From Chloroflexota bacterium (GTDB lineage Bacteria > Chloroflexota > Anaerolineae > Anaerolineales > UBA11579), in the NCBI GenBank assembly GCA_013112575.1, contig JABFGG010000013.1, forward strand, positions 49,883 to 113,882: a DNA stretch of 64,000 nt, given 5' to 3'. Below the pieces are notes generated by a model that saw only the letters and a list, made by a program, of their open reading frames with translations, did no database searches and was not told where the DNA came from. The position numbers and the translations under genes were made by a program. Within the stretch, counting starts at the first letter, position 1, and each line of letters starts with the position of its first letter. Below are positions 8,693 through 18,934 of the stretch, piece by piece.

Positions 8693-9934
8693 CTAGTTAA
8701 TTTCCTGGGCCTGCAAAACTTGCGGCTCGCCAGGCAGCGGGGGTTTGGGGAACAGTAAACGTAATATGGGCGGTGTCAGCAGCGTGGTCAGCACCACCAT
8801 GATCACAGCAATAGATAATTCCGTCTGGGTGATAAAGCCTTCCGTGATGCCCACCGTGGCCACGATCAACACCACCTCGCCGCGCGGCACCATGCTGAAA
8901 CCCAGTTGCAAAGATTCCCTTAACGGGAACCTGGCAAGCAGCCCACCCAGGCCCGAACCAATGATCTTGGACAAAATAGCGGTGAGCAGCAACGCTACCA
9001 ATAGCGGCAAACTGGAGGCATCCAACTCCCGGAAATTGGCCTCCAGCCCTACAGACACGAAGAAGACGGGTACAAAGACGCCGTAGGCGATAGACGAAAA
9101 GCCCTGCTCGATCTGGCCCTTCAATTCTGTGCGTCCAAAGAAAAGGCCCGCAAGGAACGCGCCGATGATCGTCGCCATGCTGCCCAAATACTCTGCCGAC
9201 CAGGCATATACGATCATGGTCACGAAAGTGAATGCCACCACGTTCTGACTGACCGGCATACGCTCGACCCAGTTGATGACGCGCGGGATGATGAAATAGC
9301 CGATCAGCATGGCTCCCGCCAGATATAAGACCATGCGAAGCACAATCAAAAAGACGCCGCCTGCAGCCAACTGGTCTGCGCCGCTACCGCCCAAAACGGT
9401 GAGGAAAACAGAAACCCCCAACACCACCAGGATGTCATCGATTACCGCCGCACCCAACAAACTGACCCCTGCGCGGCTGCGCAACACGCGCAGTTCCATG
9501 AGGGTTTGCGCAGAAATGCTGACGCTGGTGGGTGCCAGCAGCAGACCTATGAATAAAGCTTCAGCAGGCGCAAAGCCCAGCCAGTCGGCGACGAAGTAAC
9601 CCATGCCCAGCGGTGCCAAAAAACCCATCACGCCTGCAATGACCGAAGCGCGCCCCGATTGGGCCAGGTCTGAGATGTGCAATTCCAGCCCGGCGATGAA
9701 CATGAGCATCAGCACGCCCAGCTCGGCCAGGAAAGTGATTGTTTCCTCTATCAGATGAATATCGGTGAAAATGCCCCAGTGCAGCATGTCCAGCGCGGTG
9801 GGACCCAGCAGTAGACCGGCCAGCACTTCACCGGCTACGGCAGGCTGGCCGAGGCGCACGCTGATAAGGCCACCAAGTTTAGCGGCGGAGATGATGAGGG
9901 CCAGTACGATGAGGAATTGCAGGAAGGGTAACAA
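8693..9934 (-). CDS. CPA2-family cation:proton antiporter
   Basis: A 413-residue integral membrane protein, hydrophobic throughout with about 12 segments. The N-terminal run GLISVRLGQPAVAGEVLAG and the following LLLGPTALD are characteristic of CPA2 (KefB/NapA-like) Na+/H+ or K+/H+ exchangers. There is no C-terminal TrkA-N domain, unlike KefB/KefC. The immediately downstream PII-like gene (9 bp gap) may supply the missing regulatory function. The transported cation cannot be read from the sequence. The start ATG at 9932-9934 gives the expected family N-terminus. Confidence 0.88.
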   Translation of the reverse strand: MLPFLQFLIVLALIISAAKLGGLISVRLGQPAVAGEVLAGLLLGPTALDMLHWGIFTDIHLIEETITFLAELGVLMLMFIAGLELHISDLAQSGRASVIAGVMGFLAPLGMGYFVADWLGFAPAEALFIGLLLAPTSVSISAQTLMELRVLRSRAGVSLLGAAVIDDILVVLGVSVFLTVLGGSGADQLAAGGVFLIVLRMVLYLAGAMLIGYFIIPRVINWVERMPVSQNVVAFTFVTMIVYAWSAEYLGSMATIIGAFLAGLFFGRTELKGQIEQGFSSIAYGVFVPVFFVSVGLEANFRELDASSLPLLVALLLTAILSKIIGSGLGGLLARFPLRESLQLGFSMVPRGEVVLIVATVGITEGFITQTELSIAVIMVVLTTLLTPPILRLLFPKPPLPGEPQVLQAQEIN

Positions 9935-10017
9935 AAATTATCCTTGGGTGAAGAACTTATTCAAATATATAGAAGCGCCATCGGCAGAGTATTTTACCAA
10001 CTCGCTAAATGTCTCAT

Positions 10018-10854
10018 TCAAGGAACGGTCACACTCAGATCCATGAAATCAACCTGGGAATTGCCCTGTTCACCTGCTCCAGCACCGACGCCAATGAAAC
10101 CGTCGGTATGCACGTCATCCTGCACGCTGCCGAGTTGGGTACCGTTGAGCGAGAGGGTCAGCAGGTTGCCGTTGCAGGTGGCAGTGATGTCGTTGAGAGC
10201 GTTGTCGTCATTATTGATGATGAGGGAAGTTTCTTCCTCGATCATGACCTTATCTTCATAATAAGCACCACCGGTGTTGGTGATCTTCATGATGCCCCAC
10301 AGCCCATCGGCATAAATGTAGAACTCGTACCAGCCTGCATCGGAATAACGGCACATCAGGCTGATGAAGGTCCAGGGGCGTACCAGGGCAAACTCGGCCT
10401 GGGTGTTGATGGTCACGTCGGGCGAACCGAGATCGGTTTCGTATACGGCGGCGATGTTGCTGTAGCGTTTGGGCATGACCAGATGGAATTCATCCTTTTT
10501 GATCTCGGCGTCGTAGGTGGCGATTTGGGGCTTAAAGTCGGCGTCCACCAGAGCCTGGATGCTGCTGCGCCACCAGGGGAAATGCCGCCAGCCAGTGAGG
10601 TTGCTGAACTCGGTTGAATACAGCAGCTGGCCGGATGGCAGGCCGCTTTCTTCCGAAGGGGTAGTGGTATTGGTGGGGGCGACCTCTTCGTCCACGGGAG
10701 CCGTCGTCTCGGTGGCTTCGTCAACCGGGGCTGGTGTGGGTGCTTCCCCTTCGGTGGGGGTGGGGAATTCGACGGGTGGGTCGTTGGTGGCGCCCCCGAT
10801 GTTGCAGGCCATAATAGAGAGTAGCAAAACAATTACGATCAGCAGCTTCTTCAT
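10018..10854 (-). CDS. Lipoprotein with LamG/DUF1080-like beta-sandwich domain
   Basis: The start is placed at ATG 10852-10854 because it gives a clean lipoprotein signal (MKKLLIVIVLLLSIMAC) and has GGAGG seven bases upstream; an upstream in-frame codon would sit inside the preceding gene. After the lipidated Cys comes a Pro/Thr/Glu-rich linker of about 60 residues. A roughly 190-residue domain follows with the GWYEFYIYADG and NLLTLSLNGTQLGSV patterns of concanavalin-like sugar-binding domains. It would sit on the outer face of the membrane. It begins one base after the stop of the SAH-hydrolase-like gene, so the two are translationally linked. The ligand is unknown. Confidence 0.75.
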   Translation of the reverse strand: MKKLLIVIVLLLSIMACNIGGATNDPPVEFPTPTEGEAPTPAPVDEATETTAPVDEEVAPTNTTTPSEESGLPSGQLLYSTEFSNLTGWRHFPWWRSSIQALVDADFKPQIATYDAEIKKDEFHLVMPKRYSNIAAVYETDLGSPDVTINTQAEFALVRPWTFISLMCRYSDAGWYEFYIYADGLWGIMKITNTGGAYYEDKVMIEEETSLIINNDDNALNDITATCNGNLLTLSLNGTQLGSVQDDVHTDGFIGVGAGAGEQGNSQVDFMDLSVTVP

Positions 10855-10855
10855 T

Positions 10856-11944
10856 TTATTCCTCCAGGCCCAATTCTTGGGCAATCGCTGTCAGGTCTTC
10901 GTCCGGCCAGTGTTGTCGCCAGGTGTTCACCAGCCAGTTATCCATTTCTTCCGGCAAGGGGTGGATGCCCGGACCATAGGCGTCTGGGTTGGTGGCCCAG
11001 GCTTCTAAGGCCATGATGTGGGCGGCCAGCGGTGGGTCAATAAATTTATTTATGGTGGGCCATTCGTTGTGGAAATTAAGCGGTATTTCGCGCCCACCCA
11101 TGATTTCCTCATCCGCATATGCCGGGCCAAATTCATCTTCGGCCCCCAGGTTGACGAGGGTGGGTTGATTGGCGCGCATCCAATCGGGGGGCAGGGCTTC
11201 GCTGAGGAAAGCGGGGATGCCGGTAACTAAAACAACAATATCAGTTTGGGCAAGGATACCTTGCAGGTCAGGGTTGGGTGTGCCATCCACAGCCGTGAAG
11301 CCATCCTCTGTGGCGCGCTGGCGTTTAGCGACATCCGTATCGACGACGCTGACTTGTGCACTGGCGGTACGGGCGATAAAGGCCAGTCCGCGCCCGATCT
11401 TGCCATAACCGAACTGGGTCAGGCGTTTGCCTTCCAGAGAGTCATCTGGCCGCAACAGTTTCCAAGCGCGTACGAAACCGTCGCCGGTGCCAAAGAAGCC
11501 CTCAATATTTTTGGCCTTGGAGTTGTCGGCGCTGATTATGGTTGTGTCGATATCTTGATAGTGGTGGATGCCGGTGCGGGTGACCTCGGCAGCAAAACTC
11601 GGCACTTGTTGGCGGCCCAGCGCGGCGTTGACATCGATATAAACATCACTATGTTGCACGGCTTCGGTAGGAGTGAGAACAGGGATGTTGGCGCGTGTCA
11701 ACTCGGCGAGTACGGGCTCATCTGCAGGTGTCGGCATAATGTGAGCGATGATGGGGTTTGCGCCGCCTGCCACCAAGGCTTCCAGCATCACTAATGAATT
11801 ACGTACCAGGACGTGTCCAAAAACCACGTCAAGGCCGTCAAAAGGTCTTTCCTCATGATAGCGCTCGATCAGGTTACTCAATAAAGGCAGTTCGCCTTTT
11901 TCAGCAAGGTGTTTGGGATTGGCGAAGTAGTCCTGGAGCGACAT
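10856..11944 (-). CDS. Adenosylhomocysteinase-like NAD-binding protein
   Basis: A 362-residue protein related to S-adenosylhomocysteine hydrolase. Residues about 175-190 hold the dinucleotide-binding loop FGYGKIGRGLAF, the counterpart of GYGxVGKG in true SAHH. The N-terminal half carries a PTPADEPVL stretch and DIDTTIISADNSK in place of the canonical substrate loop. It is shorter than classical SAHH (about 420-470) and the substrate-side motifs are only loosely kept. Hydrolysis of SAH is therefore possible but not assured; another NAD-dependent reaction on a related substrate is an alternative. It is followed directly by the lipoprotein gene at 10018-10854. Confidence 0.65.
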   Translation of the reverse strand: MSLQDYFANPKHLAEKGELPLLSNLIERYHEERPFDGLDVVFGHVLVRNSLVMLEALVAGGANPIIAHIMPTPADEPVLAELTRANIPVLTPTEAVQHSDVYIDVNAALGRQQVPSFAAEVTRTGIHHYQDIDTTIISADNSKAKNIEGFFGTGDGFVRAWKLLRPDDSLEGKRLTQFGYGKIGRGLAFIARTASAQVSVVDTDVAKRQRATEDGFTAVDGTPNPDLQGILAQTDIVVLVTGIPAFLSEALPPDWMRANQPTLVNLGAEDEFGPAYADEEIMGGREIPLNFHNEWPTINKFIDPPLAAHIMALEAWATNPDAYGPGIHPLPEEMDNWLVNTWRQHWPDEDLTAIAQELGLEE

Positions 11945-12132
11945 GGGGAAATTGTATCAGGGAGGAAGGAGAATGGTGGATTGGTGTTATTTGATTGAAG
12001 ATTCGGTTACGATATCTGGACCGATGATGCCTGTGATGCAGATGACCGTCATCCCACCACCATTCTAAGTCATGGTTTGAATTAGATAATGTCGATTCTG
12101 TTGTAATAAGGGATTTACTATAGGAAATTAAA

Positions 12133-13320
12133 ATGAAGCCGATTATGCAACATGTTTTTGTAGTCCTAAGTGTGTTGTTAGTCAGTTGCTCCTCTCCTGA
12201 GGATTTTGAAACCACAGTATCTTTGGCAACTGATCCTATTCTCACTTATTCCCCCGCGGTTGGAATTCCCACGCTCACTGAAGAGAACATCACGAGGTTG
12301 CCAACTGCCACGACTAAAGTGACAATCACCTCTACTGCTCCGCCTACTATGGCTGATGAAGAAGGCTACATATGGATAAGCCCACCTCAAAACCAGCTTG
12401 TTTTTACGAAAATTGGAGTGCAGTTAGGTATTGTTGAATACGTTGAGTTACCGGCGGGATGTTCTGGTGTTATTGCAACGCACAAGAAATTCTTTTGCAG
12501 GTCTTCCGAACAAGAGCTATATCTAATCGATATAGCTTCGATGGAAAAGGAAGCTACGCCAATCAGTGGTTCTGGTTTTCTAGATATATCTTCAAATGAG
12601 CAACATTTTTTATATGAGGTCTTTGATGAAGTTTCGGGAAATTACGTTATCTCTTCATATGATCATATAAACAAAACTAGCCAAATTATCCTGAGTACAC
12701 CCGTTAAGTTATCGGGGAGAGGGTGGTTTGTCGCTCCATCTGTATCCTCGGATGGTTCGAGGTTACTCGTTTCAATGCTTTTTGATGACAGCCAACCATT
12801 CCAAGTATTTTTTTATGCGAAAGACAACATTGAAGCCGAGCAACTTTCCAATCTTGAGGGATACAGTACTGGCGAAACGGCCTGGTCTCCAACAGGGGAC
12901 AAGTTGATATTTAATGTAATTGCTGAGGATAATAGACAAGAGATCTATTATCCTCAGGATCTATTCCTCTATGATCTTGAGACAGAACAATTTAACTTAT
13001 TTGAATTTGGGGCATTTCAACCAGTTCCAGGTTACTCTGCCTGGTCACCAGATGGCGCCAGAGTCGCTCTGGTCAACACGATTGAAATTTGCATTATTGA
13101 TGTTTCAGATGTTTCACATGATTGCTTTGATTACACTGAAAGTCTAGGGAATTCTATTATCTTCTCATATGACTGGTCTCCAAATGGAGAAATGCTTGCC
13201 TTGTTGGTTAAATTGGAAGAGACTGGAGATGTTGCAGTGGCTGTGTTTAATCCTGCGAATGAGAAGATCAGAATAATTACTGATAGAGTGGAAGGGTTAT
13301 TTATTAATTGGACCAGATAG
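12133..13320 (+). CDS. Lipoprotein with TolB-like beta-propeller repeats
   Basis: A 395-residue predicted lipoprotein; the signal peptide ends LLVSC with Cys as the lipidation site. A Thr/Pro-rich linker follows. The rest contains PD40/WD40-like repeats, recognisable by AWSPTGDKLIF near residue 250, YSAWSPDGARVALV near 305 and YDWSPNGEMLALL near 345. This pattern is typical of TolB-type propellers, here on the outer surface. No transport or enzymatic motif is visible. The gene is AT-richer than its neighbours and stands alone between opposite-strand genes, compatible with acquisition. Confidence 0.75.
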   Translation: MKPIMQHVFVVLSVLLVSCSSPEDFETTVSLATDPILTYSPAVGIPTLTEENITRLPTATTKVTITSTAPPTMADEEGYIWISPPQNQLVFTKIGVQLGIVEYVELPAGCSGVIATHKKFFCRSSEQELYLIDIASMEKEATPISGSGFLDISSNEQHFLYEVFDEVSGNYVISSYDHINKTSQIILSTPVKLSGRGWFVAPSVSSDGSRLLVSMLFDDSQPFQVFFYAKDNIEAEQLSNLEGYSTGETAWSPTGDKLIFNVIAEDNRQEIYYPQDLFLYDLETEQFNLFEFGAFQPVPGYSAWSPDGARVALVNTIEICIIDVSDVSHDCFDYTESLGNSIIFSYDWSPNGEMLALLVKLEETGDVAVAVFNPANEKIRIITDRVEGLFINWTR

Positions 13321-13439
13321 CAAATAGAATCGGTTCCTAACTAGCTCTGCATGGTGGAGACTAATTACCTTGATTCCAGACCACTACTGCGGGTGTAAAT
13401 GCTTTGCTAAAATTGTTTGTTATCTGTAATTGTCTGTGT

Positions 13440-14234
13440 TCATTTGCGATTGAAGGTGAACTCATTGTAGTTGGTCACGATTTCAAAGCCTAGTTTCTCG
13501 TAGATATGGATGGCCTGTTGGTTGGCAGCCTGGACCGTCAGCGAGATATCGCCCACGGTTTTCAGCAGGTCCTGGCAAAGGGCTGCGGTGACGGCTTTGC
13601 CAAATCCCCGGCCGCGTGCATCTGGGTGTGTGGTGATGTTGCCCAGTGCAGCCAGTTTGTATTCAGCCGAATAGACATGAATACCAGCAATGCTGACCAG
13701 TTGCTCTTCATCATCGCGCAAGCCAAAATATTTGCCCGTAGCCAACATGCGTTCGGTGAACCAGTGACCGGGGTAGCTACTGGAGTAAAGCGCTTCAATG
13801 TCATCCAGATCGCTGTGTATCAAGGCCCGGATGTCAAAAGTGTCCACGCTAACCTGTGTCACTTTAGTGATATCTGTCAGCGCCATGATGTAGTGCTCGC
13901 CTGCATCCTCAAGGTCGTATGTGTCTTGCAGGGGTTCTTCCAGGCGGGGGCTGATCAGGCTGTAAAAACGGTTGGGCAGCAAATGGGCAATATCCCCGAT
14001 AAGCGCCAGCATTTCATCGGTATTGTGGTTGTCGATGGCCAAAAAGATGGGGATGTCGAGAGCCGTAAAGAGTAGAGCTACAGCGGTTATGTCTTCGCCA
14101 TCTTTGCAGGCATACCAGTGTGTGTAGGGCCAGAAGAAATCGTCCAAGTCCCCGATGTGATAGACGTTGAGGGGGCGGTGCTTGAGGAGGTAGGTTTCCA
14201 GCTCTGCTTTGGAATGTATCGAAATGGCTTTCAT
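13440..14234 (-). CDS. GNAT-family N-acetyltransferase
   Basis: A 264-residue protein. The C-terminal half is a GNAT fold: residues 195-215 read LGNITTHPDARGRGFGKAVT, giving the acetyl-CoA loop RGRGFGKA, and the late motif AIHIYEKLGFEIV closes the fold. The N-terminal half (about 130 residues) resembles the extra domain of double-domain GNAT/FR47 proteins. The substrate cannot be deduced. The ATG at 14232-14234 is the only early start. The upstream spacer (14235-14300) contains inverted copies of the ATTCATCTGC repeat vocabulary. Confidence 0.85.
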   Translation of the reverse strand: MKAISIHSKAELETYLLKHRPLNVYHIGDLDDFFWPYTHWYACKDGEDITAVALLFTALDIPIFLAIDNHNTDEMLALIGDIAHLLPNRFYSLISPRLEEPLQDTYDLEDAGEHYIMALTDITKVTQVSVDTFDIRALIHSDLDDIEALYSSSYPGHWFTERMLATGKYFGLRDDEEQLVSIAGIHVYSAEYKLAALGNITTHPDARGRGFGKAVTAALCQDLLKTVGDISLTVQAANQQAIHIYEKLGFEIVTNYNEFTFNRK

Positions 14235-14300
14235 GTTGTAAATGCAGATGAATGCGGATAAATGACAAACCTATGTTAGTCCGCGTTCACCTGGCTGTGT

Positions 14301-14618
14301 CTAACTTTCCGCGGGGGCGAAGAAGACCATCACCGTCAGGTCTTCGGTGATGCTGTGGAACTTGTGCGGCTCTCGGGCTGCGACGTAGACAATTGAGCCT
14401 TTGCCCACAGGGCGCTCCTTTTCTCCCACGGTGATCTTGGCTTTGCCCTTCAGTACATAATAGACTTCATCTTCATCGTGTGGGCTTTGTGGGTCCACGC
14501 TGCCTGCCGCCAGTTGGTAAATGCCAATGCTCATGGCCGGCACGCGCAGGAACTCGTTGTATTGCTGGGGTTCGTTCTCGTACTCTTTTAATAATTCTTC
14601 AATTTCAAATGTGAACAT
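14301..14618 (-). CDS. Small cupin-domain protein
   Basis: A 105-residue single-cupin protein. The first cupin motif appears as SPHDEDEVYYVLKGKAKITV (about residues 45-64) and the second as PHKFHSITEDLTVMVFF near the C-terminus. His and Glu positions for a metal are mostly kept, although the first motif has HDEDE in place of the usual HxHxxxxE. Such stand-alone cupins can bind small molecules or act as isomerases or dioxygenases; no function can be chosen. It lies 28 bp downstream of the PBP-like lipoprotein gene on the same strand and may share its transcript. Confidence 0.8.
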   Translation of the reverse strand: MFTFEIEELLKEYENEPQQYNEFLRVPAMSIGIYQLAAGSVDPQSPHDEDEVYYVLKGKAKITVGEKERPVGKGSIVYVAAREPHKFHSITEDLTVMVFFAPAES

Positions 14619-14646
14619 TTACATTTGCCTCTCGATAATGAAAAAC

Positions 14647-15390
14647 TTAGTTCTCAGCAGCGGATAATGCTGTGTAATTTTTGGAAAGGATCTGTTGCCC
14701 AGCCTCGCTTTGTAAACAGACTACCAGATCGTGAGTTGCCCCTCCGGGCTCATCAGTTGCCAGCGCCAACACGGGGATGGTCAGTTCCAGATCAATGCTG
14801 CGCAGTTCGCCGGTATCCCAGGCTGTGGGCAGGTAACCGATGGAGCCGGGAGTGCCTGATACTGCCTCGAGCATGGCTTGCGGGCTGGGCGCCAAACGCG
14901 CCAGTGGTGAAACGCGTGCGTTAGCCAATAACTGATCTTCAAAGCCCACGCGCTGGTCTGCACCAGCCAGGGGAACCCATACGGTTACATCCATCTCCGG
15001 CCTGCCTAGTGCGCTCCAATTGTTAATCTGCCCGGAGAATAGCTGGGCCAATTCATGCTCGTCGAGCTGGATGTTACCTAACTCGGGATGGAGTACCACC
15101 TGTAAGCTCTCCCAGGCGATTGGCGCCACGAAATCCGGGAGGGGGCTGCTTTCACCCAGATGAAAGACCAAATCGACTTCTTCATATTTAATGCTATTTG
15201 CAGGGATGGTTTCGACTTGAAGGGCTGCGGCCTGAGGCGTGGCGCAAGCTTGCAGGGCCACACCTAAGGGGGCAAGAGCGGGTGTGATGGCAATGCGGAT
15301 GGGTTCGACGGTGGGGGGCGGGGTGGGTGTTTGGGGGGTGCAGGCAGTCAGGCTAAAGAACACCAGCGCTGCAAACTGGATGGTTTTCAT
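14647..15390 (-). CDS. PstS/PBP-like substrate-binding lipoprotein
   Basis: A 247-residue predicted lipoprotein: signal MKTIQFAALVFFSLTAC followed by a Thr/Pro linker (TPQTPTPPPTVEP). The body matches the periplasmic-binding-protein-like fold: IRIAITPALAPLGVALQAC, a hinge strand DLVFHL, and QLFSGQINNWSALGRP, which is the loop found in PstS-type proteins. It is shorter than classical PstS and has no ABC transporter genes beside it. Instead it follows uppP with only 7 bp between. A ligand-sensing role in the cell envelope is possible; phosphate is a guess from the fold alone. Confidence 0.75.
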   Translation of the reverse strand: MKTIQFAALVFFSLTACTPQTPTPPPTVEPIRIAITPALAPLGVALQACATPQAAALQVETIPANSIKYEEVDLVFHLGESSPLPDFVAPIAWESLQVVLHPELGNIQLDEHELAQLFSGQINNWSALGRPEMDVTVWVPLAGADQRVGFEDQLLANARVSPLARLAPSPQAMLEAVSGTPGSIGYLPTAWDTGELRSIDLELTIPVLALATDEPGGATHDLVVCLQSEAGQQILSKNYTALSAAEN

Positions 15391-15397
15391 TTCATAC

Positions 15398-16210
15398 TCA
15401 ACTGGTGAACAGGGCCACCAGACCGATCACTGTGCAATAAACCGAGAAGATATACAGCGGCCGGGTAGTAAGGAAACGCATCAACCAGCGGATTGCGATG
15501 TACCCCACAATAGCTGAGGTTACAAAGCCAACTGCCAGCGGACCGAGAATGTCTCCAACAAAATTGCTGTTGGCCAAGTCGATGACTGCCACTGTGCTGG
15601 CGCCCAACATGACGGGCAAGGCCATGAGGAAGGCAAAGCGAGCAGCGTCAGGTCGTTTGAAATTACGTGTCATGCCGCCTGCAATTGTAGCTCCAGAACG
15701 CGAAACCCCGGGGAACAGCGCCAGGGCTTGAAATAAGCCCATCCATAAGGCGTCGCGCCAGGTGATCTCTTCAAGATCGCGCTCACGCCTGCCGGCTGCC
15801 TCGGCGATGAGTAGCAGCACGGCCGTGCCTAACAAGAACCAGGCGGTAGCCGGGACACTGTCAAAGGTACCCACCACGATGTCTTTGATCAGGTAACCGA
15901 TCACGACCGCCGGAAGTGTGGCGATGATCAGGTACCAGGCCATGCGCGCTTCCTGAGTTGCCAGAGGTTTCCCCTGTATCAAAGCTTCAAACCACCCTTT
16001 TGCGTAGGCCACCACGTCTTCCCAGAAATAAATCAATACGGCGATCATAGTGCCGAACTGGACAAGCACGTCAAAGATAAAGGCCTGCTCAGGGACCAAT
16101 GACCAGTTGAGTAGGTGTGGCACGATCACAAGGTGGCCCGAACTGGAGATAGGGAGGAATTCTGTCGCGCCCTGCACGATACCGAGGATGAAGGCTTGGA
16201 GTAGTGTCAT
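15398..16210 (-). CDS. uppP: Undecaprenyl-diphosphatase UppP (BacA)
   Basis: A 270-residue polytopic membrane enzyme that dephosphorylates undecaprenyl pyrophosphate to recycle the lipid carrier of cell-wall synthesis; it also confers bacitracin tolerance. The two family signatures are present: ATEFLPISSSGHLVI at residues 16-30 and GVSRSGATIAGG near 167-178, with the catalytic Glu, His and Arg in place. The length is normal. The downstream gene (PBP-like lipoprotein) begins 7 bp after the stop, so the pair is likely co-transcribed. Confidence 0.95.
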   Translation of the reverse strand: MTLLQAFILGIVQGATEFLPISSSGHLVIVPHLLNWSLVPEQAFIFDVLVQFGTMIAVLIYFWEDVVAYAKGWFEALIQGKPLATQEARMAWYLIIATLPAVVIGYLIKDIVVGTFDSVPATAWFLLGTAVLLLIAEAAGRRERDLEEITWRDALWMGLFQALALFPGVSRSGATIAGGMTRNFKRPDAARFAFLMALPVMLGASTVAVIDLANSNFVGDILGPLAVGFVTSAIVGYIAIRWLMRFLTTRPLYIFSVYCTVIGLVALFTS

Positions 16211-16245
16211 GAAGTGTGTGTGGCAGCCCTAAAAGAATCCGCAAT

Positions 16246-16270
16246 AGTGTATCAGGGATTAGTGAATCGT
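16246..16270. repeat. 14-15-base intergenic quasi-repeat (AGTGTATCAGGGATT type)
   Basis: Upstream of uppP, AGTGTATCAGGGATT is followed directly by AGTGAATCG. It shares vocabulary with the tandem units at 35904-35931 and the copies near 41500-41575. No coding potential is visible. Confidence 0.45.
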
Positions 16271-16344
16271 CAACCGGGTGACGTGTTTGGAAATAATATA
16301 TGCTTCGCCGCTACAAATAACCTCAATTAAAAAAGCCTGCCAGT

Positions 16345-18921
<2,577 letters not shown>

Positions 18922-18934
18922 GCTAGTACGTGAA

